Below are positions 60,199-64,000 of a stretch of 64,000 nucleotides of DNA, in pieces; positions within the stretch are counted from its first letter, which is position 1, and every line of letters starts with the position of its first letter. The stretch comes from CAJJDF01 sp965657945. GTDB taxonomy: Bacteria; Bacteroidota; Bacteroidia; Flavobacteriales_D; CAJJDF01. The stretch is taken from assembly GCA_965657945.1 (NCBI GenBank), contig CBFHPW010000001.1, positions 214,477 through 278,476 on the forward strand, read 5' to 3'. The position numbers were made by a program, and so were the translations under genes. Below the pieces are notes generated by a model. The model was not told the DNA's origin and made no database searches. It worked only from the letters and a program-made list of their open reading frames with translations.

Positions 60199-62184
60199 TT
60201 AAGCGCCAATTATTTTTACCTCAGTTCGCCTGTTAAGGGCTTTGTTTTTTTCTGAATTGTTCTTTGCTCTTGGCTTAGTAGAACCATAGCCTGCATAGGT
60301 CAATCTCGAGAGTTTAATTCCTTTCAATACTAGGTAATTAACAACTGATTTGGCTCTTTTTTCTGAAAGTTCCTGATTTTTTTGAGCGTTTCCATCACTA
60401 TCTGTATGACCTCCAATTTCTATCTTCACAGCTTCGTTCTGAACCATTAATTCATACAATTTGTCTAGTTCTGCGCGAGATTCTTGTTTTAAATTGAACT
60501 TCGCAACATCAAAAAAGATATTTTCAAGAACAAATGGCTTCTCGCTTACTTTAATCTTACTCAAAGGAATATCTGTGTTTTGAGGTTTTTTCGTGGTATT
60601 TATAGAGAAGCTTTTTGAGAAAAAGAAATACCCTTTTTTTGCCACATTAATCGCCAAATTCTTGTTTGTAGGAATATTTACCAAAAATTCGCCTGTAACA
60701 GGATCCGAATTAGAAATGAGTAGTACTTCGTTGGTTGCAATATCAATTATTTCAAAAGTGGCACTGAGTTTTTCTTTCGTTTCCTCATCATACACAATTC
60801 CTTTCATGTACGAAGCATAAATGGGTTTTGCTTTCTCTGGAAGCTCAAAGGAATATAAGTCTAAATCTCCAAAACCTCCTTCGCGGTCTGAAGCGAAATA
60901 GGCCAAATTTCCGTCAGGCGAAACCACAATGCTATTTTCATTTCGGCTTGTATTAATGGGATAACCTAAATTAATTGGCTTTCCCCATTCTCCGTTTTCT
61001 TGCAACCGAGAGAAATACAGATCCATACCGCCCATTCCTGGATGCCCATTTGAGCCAAAATAAAGTGTTTGACCGTCAGGGTGAATGTATACGGATTCTT
61101 CGCGTAAAGGTGTGTTAATTGTGTTCGACAGTTTTTTGGGTTCCGTCCAGTAACCGCTATTTTGTAGCTTAGAAACATAAATATCTTGTTGGTCGGGATC
61201 AAGAGATCTTCCAGTTTTTATTGCTCTGATAAAGTACAGAGTTCGGCCATCTGCCGAAAAACAAGGTTGAGACTCCCAGTGTCGAGTGTTGATTTTAGAA
61301 CCTAAATTTCTTGGCTTTCCCCATTTATTTCCTATTCTTCTTGCATAAAACAAATCACAGCTTCCTTTCCCGGTTCGGTTGTCCCCATATTTCCCGTCAA
61401 TTCCTTGGCAAGAAGTAAAAATCAAGAAATTACCATCGGACGAAAGGGTAGGTGCTCCCTCGTTAAAAAAAGAGTTGATACTGTTGGCAAGTGGAGTGGC
61501 TTCTTTCCATTCTGTTTTTTCCCTGTAACTGGTGAAAAAATCCTCTTGTTGTCCACCTCTTCTAATTGCTCGGGGCTCCAGTACTCTTCGTGTAAACAAA
61601 ATTGTATTTCCATCTCCCGTAAAAGTGGGAAAGTATTCTGGTCTGTCCGAATTAATGTTGTTACCTAAATTTTTGGGGTTAAAAGGAACTGGAGATTGTA
61701 TAGCTTCCGAAGCAAAATCACAATTAACAGTCATTTGTCTGGCTTCTGACTGAAAATTCACATTGGTGTTTTTGAAAGTCAAAAATTTCAACGAATTTTT
61801 TTTGCATTTTTCATATTCTCCCGCTCTCATTAACAAACGAGCCAAATAAAAATACTCATTTTTAGAATATTCGGGATTGATTGAAAGCGCTTGTTCTTTG
61901 TAGTCAATTGCTTTTGATAAATCACCTTTTGCAATTTCTATTTCTCCCATCAGTAGGTAAGCTGCCGCAAATTCCGGGTCTTTTTTAATGGCTTTCAGTA
62001 GGTAGTTTTTAGCTTCTTGAAGTTTTTCATCGCTACCGTAACTATTTCTGTAAGCTGTGTATCCTTTTTTAAAAAGCTCCTCAGCTTTTTTGCTTTTGGA
62101 ACCGTAAACAGACGATTGGGCTATTGATCTACAACTTGAGAAAGTGAGTATTACGCTTAAAAGTATTAAAAAGTGTGATTTCAT
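60199..62184 (-). CDS. PorE-like TPR / beta-propeller / OmpA lipoprotein
   Basis: A 661-residue outer-membrane lipoprotein (signal LLSVILTFSSC). Domains in order: TPR helices (~30-135; AYLLMGEIEIAKGDLSKAI), a WD40-like PD40 propeller with five recognisable blades (FPTFTGDGNTILF, APTLSSDGNFLIF, QPCFSADGRTLYF, SVYIHPDGQTLYF, SIVVSPDGNLAYF), a carboxypeptidase-regulatory-like domain (~465-545) and an OmpA C-terminal peptidoglycan-binding domain (GGHTDSDGNAQKNQELSEKR). This exact order is that of PorE, the P. gingivalis factor that tethers the type IX secretion system to the cell wall. Orthology is inferred from architecture only. The T9SS cargo proteins in this window would be its clients. Confidence 0.85.
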   Translation of the reverse strand: MKSHFLILLSVILTFSSCRSIAQSSVYGSKSKKAEELFKKGYTAYRNSYGSDEKLQEAKNYLLKAIKKDPEFAAAYLLMGEIEIAKGDLSKAIDYKEQALSINPEYSKNEYFYLARLLMRAGEYEKCKKNSLKFLTFKNTNVNFQSEARQMTVNCDFASEAIQSPVPFNPKNLGNNINSDRPEYFPTFTGDGNTILFTRRVLEPRAIRRGGQQEDFFTSYREKTEWKEATPLANSINSFFNEGAPTLSSDGNFLIFTSCQGIDGKYGDNRTGKGSCDLFYARRIGNKWGKPRNLGSKINTRHWESQPCFSADGRTLYFIRAIKTGRSLDPDQQDIYVSKLQNSGYWTEPKKLSNTINTPLREESVYIHPDGQTLYFGSNGHPGMGGMDLYFSRLQENGEWGKPINLGYPINTSRNENSIVVSPDGNLAYFASDREGGFGDLDLYSFELPEKAKPIYASYMKGIVYDEETKEKLSATFEIIDIATNEVLLISNSDPVTGEFLVNIPTNKNLAINVAKKGYFFFSKSFSINTTKKPQNTDIPLSKIKVSEKPFVLENIFFDVAKFNLKQESRAELDKLYELMVQNEAVKIEIGGHTDSDGNAQKNQELSEKRAKSVVNYLVLKGIKLSRLTYAGYGSTKPRAKNNSEKNKALNRRTEVKIIGA

Positions 62185-62192
62185 GAAATAAA

Positions 62193-62852
62193 TTAAAAAT
62201 GGTAATTAAAGCTGACGTTTCCAATTAGCCTTAAATTCATGGTGTTAGCCGAAACTTGATATTCAACGGTATTTCCGTTCTTAAAATTTTGAATTTTTTG
62301 ATTTTGTTTGTAAAATAAAAAATCGATTCTTGTTTCTGCGCCCAGAGAAAAATGCTCCGAGAATTTCCAATCGATTCCTAACCCAACAATCGCACCGTGA
62401 CAAATTCCTTTGTTTTCATTAAACAGAATAGGGGTTTGTCGGTCTTCGTAAATTTCTGATTCAGAAGTATATGGGATGTAAGCATAATCGGCAAAAAATC
62501 GCAATGCGATTATGTCAGCATAGTTTTTCTTGTACTCCATTCCAATTTTTACTACATTCTCTCTGGAAAAAGAATGTTCATTCACCAAATTACTATCAAG
62601 AAGAAATAAGCTCGATTTGTTATTGTCGAAATGGTAGTAGTTTAGTCGAATTCCAATCTTTCCAAAATAGCGGGTTATTCCCACTCCGGTAAAAACATTG
62701 GGAAGTCTATTTTTTGGCAAAAATAAATAAGGTTGGGAAATTAGATTCGTGGAAATAGTCCAATTTTTTGTTATCAATTTTTCTGTTTCGGTCTGAGAAT
62801 ATCCTTTCAGAAGTAGACAGGAAATAACCACTAAAAGGAATGTTTTTTTCAT
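62193..62852 (-). CDS. Outer-membrane beta-barrel protein, function unknown
   Basis: About 219 residues from the ATG at 62852. The upstream ATG at 62873 lies inside a -7 promoter element and would add seven polar residues before the signal peptide, so it is rejected. Signal: FLLVVISCLLLKGYSQ. The mature part is strand-rich (IGIRLNYYHFDNNK, VVKIGMEYKKNYADIIALRF, GAIVGLGIDWKFSEHFSLGA) and ends with an aromatic residue after a strand (LIGNVSFNYHF), as outer-membrane barrels do. I do not recognise the family. The PorE-like gene starts 9 bases after its stop, so the two are probably one operon; a partner role is possible. Confidence 0.72.
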   Translation of the reverse strand: MKKTFLLVVISCLLLKGYSQTETEKLITKNWTISTNLISQPYLFLPKNRLPNVFTGVGITRYFGKIGIRLNYYHFDNNKSSLFLLDSNLVNEHSFSRENVVKIGMEYKKNYADIIALRFFADYAYIPYTSESEIYEDRQTPILFNENKGICHGAIVGLGIDWKFSEHFSLGAETRIDFLFYKQNQKIQNFKNGNTVEYQVSANTMNLRLIGNVSFNYHF

Positions 62853-62870
62853 AGAGTTGTTCCGTTTTAT

Positions 62871-62878
62871 CAAATTTA
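62871..62878 (-). promoter_or_regulatory. -7 promoter element for the barrel-PorE pair
   Basis: On the minus strand TAAATTTG matches TAnnTTTG, 18 bases before the ATG at 62852. It decides the start of the barrel gene. Confidence 0.55.
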
Positions 62879-62905
62879 GAAGAATAATTCAAGAATGAGA
62901 AAGAC

Positions 62906-64000
62906 TTAACGAAATTCGTTGGGCTGAGATTGTTTTTTGTATTGTAAGTCTTGTAGGATGGAAGATTTTACATTGATCTGAAAGTTGTAGCTTTGACGTG
63001 GACCAAAAGGAACCCAACTAAGTCTCATCTCCCAACAGTGTAAGTCTCTGTAAATATCTAATGATGTGTAAGATAACTCTTTGTTTGTGATGTCGTAGTT
63101 TAAGTTGAATCCTACTCGCCAGTTTTGTGTAAAAGTAATGGATCCGCTTGCTCCAGCTGTTTGGATATAGGTTGTTGTATCTTTATCACTTGCTGAATTT
63201 ACAAAGTTTCGTACATTCAAATTATAAGTAAAAGAAGCATTCCAAGGAATGTCATACGGGTTGATTTCTTCTGGTTTCTTTTCTTCTTCAGACTTCTTTT
63301 TTCTAAAAGTTTCTGGAGACAAACTAAAACTTGCAGCTAAATTTGCATCTGTCATTCTGGCTAATTTACCCGATTTAACATATTCATATTCATTGATTCG
63401 TTCAGTCCTCGAAGTATCGTTTAGCGCGTAAGGATTAAATCTCATGTTTCCGTTCAGCCCGATTGTTTTGAATAAGGTAGTCCGACCTGTTACGTTTATG
63501 TCTGATAATTTAAATTCTGTTCGGATGAGGTCATAGCTTGTCGAAAGCGTTAAGTTATCAATAAGTTTAACCCTTTTATAAACCATACCTGTATCAGTTT
63601 TAGTTTTTATTTTCATCTCAAAAGAGTTGGTAAGATTAAGTCCAATTGCACCCGATGAAGTTCTGGGAGGTACTCCATATACTCCTAACTGAAGGGGAGT
63701 GTAAGGAAGAATTACATTGTTTACATTGATATACTGAGTGTCAGAATAAGTATTGAGGGACGGTGTAAAATTGTAGGATAAACTCGGTGTAAGCACATGG
63801 CGTACAAGTGTTTGTCTTTTTCCTTTTGCAAAATTTGCAAACTGATAAAAGCCGTATAGCTTAGTGGTGGCGGACAAACTCATGCTACCGTTCATGGCTC
63901 TGCTCCAATTCTCAATCCCCCTCATTGTATCCAATAAAACTTTGTCCTGGGAAGGATCATACCTTTTATCTAGTTCCTGAAAATACCATCTTTCTGTTAG
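62906..64000 (-). CDS. LptD-like outer-membrane LPS assembly protein, C-terminal part (cut by window edge)
   Basis: The frame is open from the right edge (first visible residues LTERWYFQELDKRYD) to the stop at 62906: 364 residues of a barrel. Strand-rich sequence (KLYGFYQFANFAKGK, LTPSLSYNFTPSLN, GAIGLNLTNSFEMKIKT) with a low-complexity loop (KKKSEEEKKPEE) and the C-terminal signature DLHCWEMRLSWVPFGPRQSY followed by FQINVKSSILQDL. I recognise that ending from Bacteroidota proteins annotated as putative LPS assembly protein LptD. It would insert LPS in the outer leaflet. The N-terminal part lies outside the window. Confidence 0.8.
   Translation of the reverse strand, partial: LTERWYFQELDKRYDPSQDKVLLDTMRGIENWSRAMNGSMSLSATTKLYGFYQFANFAKGKRQTLVRHVLTPSLSYNFTPSLNTYSDTQYINVNNVILPYTPLQLGVYGVPPRTSSGAIGLNLTNSFEMKIKTKTDTGMVYKRVKLIDNLTLSTSYDLIRTEFKLSDINVTGRTTLFKTIGLNGNMRFNPYALNDTSRTERINEYEYVKSGKLARMTDANLAASFSLSPETFRKKKSEEEKKPEEINPYDIPWNASFTYNLNVRNFVNSASDKDTTTYIQTAGASGSITFTQNWRVGFNLNYDITNKELSYTSLDIYRDLHCWEMRLSWVPFGPRQSYNFQINVKSSILQDLQYKKQSQPNEFR

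Overview
The window is an AT-rich chromosomal segment from a member of the Bacteroidota, most likely a flavobacterium-like lineage. The evidence is: several secreted proteins ending in type IX secretion (T9SS) sorting domains of type A (YPNPA...) or type B (PN.F.PN.DG.ND), a PorE-like TPR/propeller/OmpA lipoprotein, Bacteroidota-type -7 promoter elements (TAnnTTTG) upstream of many genes, and family versions typical of the phylum (Mrp without CxxC, malic enzyme fused to a phosphotransacetylase domain, EttA, LhgO, an LptD-type protein). No tRNA, rRNA, CRISPR array, prophage or insertion sequence was seen. I cannot name the genus.

Layout. 1-2.5 kb: 5' part of a MeaB-type GTPase and a nine-motif VCBS/FG-GAP surface protein (both minus). 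2.6-4.6 kb: rhomboid protease, a short tail-only relative, and dapF. 4.6-6.4 kb: minus-strand DUF502 membrane protein and a YjbR-cyclase pair. 6.4-8 kb: DciA-like protein, TPR membrane protein and ribH. 8-10.1 kb: minus-strand Mrp and a barrel protein. 10.2-12.3 kb: pdxA and a coiled-coil lipoprotein. 12.4-17.7 kb: two large secreted proteins facing each other. 17.8-25.1 kb: asd, an EamA transporter, a BatA-like protein, pirin and an M3 peptidase. 25.3-35.5 kb: M1 peptidase lipoprotein, small T9SS cargo, ettA, SPFH protein, rlmH, thioesterase, lhgO and ndk. 35.8-42.4 kb: NlpC/P60 peptidase-maf, a ClbS/DfsB gene with an internal stop, an aminotransferase, a zinc-ribbon-like small gene with an internal stop, surE, a MuiA-like protein and a lone HsdR-N nuclease domain. 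42.4-50.7 kb: a 1286-residue SBBP/PKD T9SS cargo, murB, and two tandem T9SS cargo paralogues with almost identical C-terminal halves. 50.9-57.2 kb: argS, ffh, folD, lipoprotein, tag and rnz, all plus strand. 57.2-64 kb: maeB-ppa, the PorE-like lipoprotein, a barrel protein and the 3' part of an lptD-like gene (all minus).

How it fits together. Most of the window is housekeeping: lysine/DAP and peptidoglycan (asd, dapF, murB), B vitamins (ribH, pdxA), folate C1 (folD), translation and secretion (argS, ffh, ettA, rlmH), nucleotide hygiene (ndk, maf, surE, ppa) and repair (tag). Around these sits an envelope theme: at least six large T9SS-type surface proteins, two metallopeptidases (one a lipoprotein), beta-barrels, an LPS-assembly barrel and a likely T9SS anchoring lipoprotein. 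I found no obvious undescribed multi-gene system. The most interesting signals are the recombining tandem surface-protein pair and its wider N-terminal module family, the rhomboid tail-only gene, two genes with single internal stops within 2 kb of each other, the MeaB gene lacking a canonical start, and a set of short palindromic intergenic repeats.
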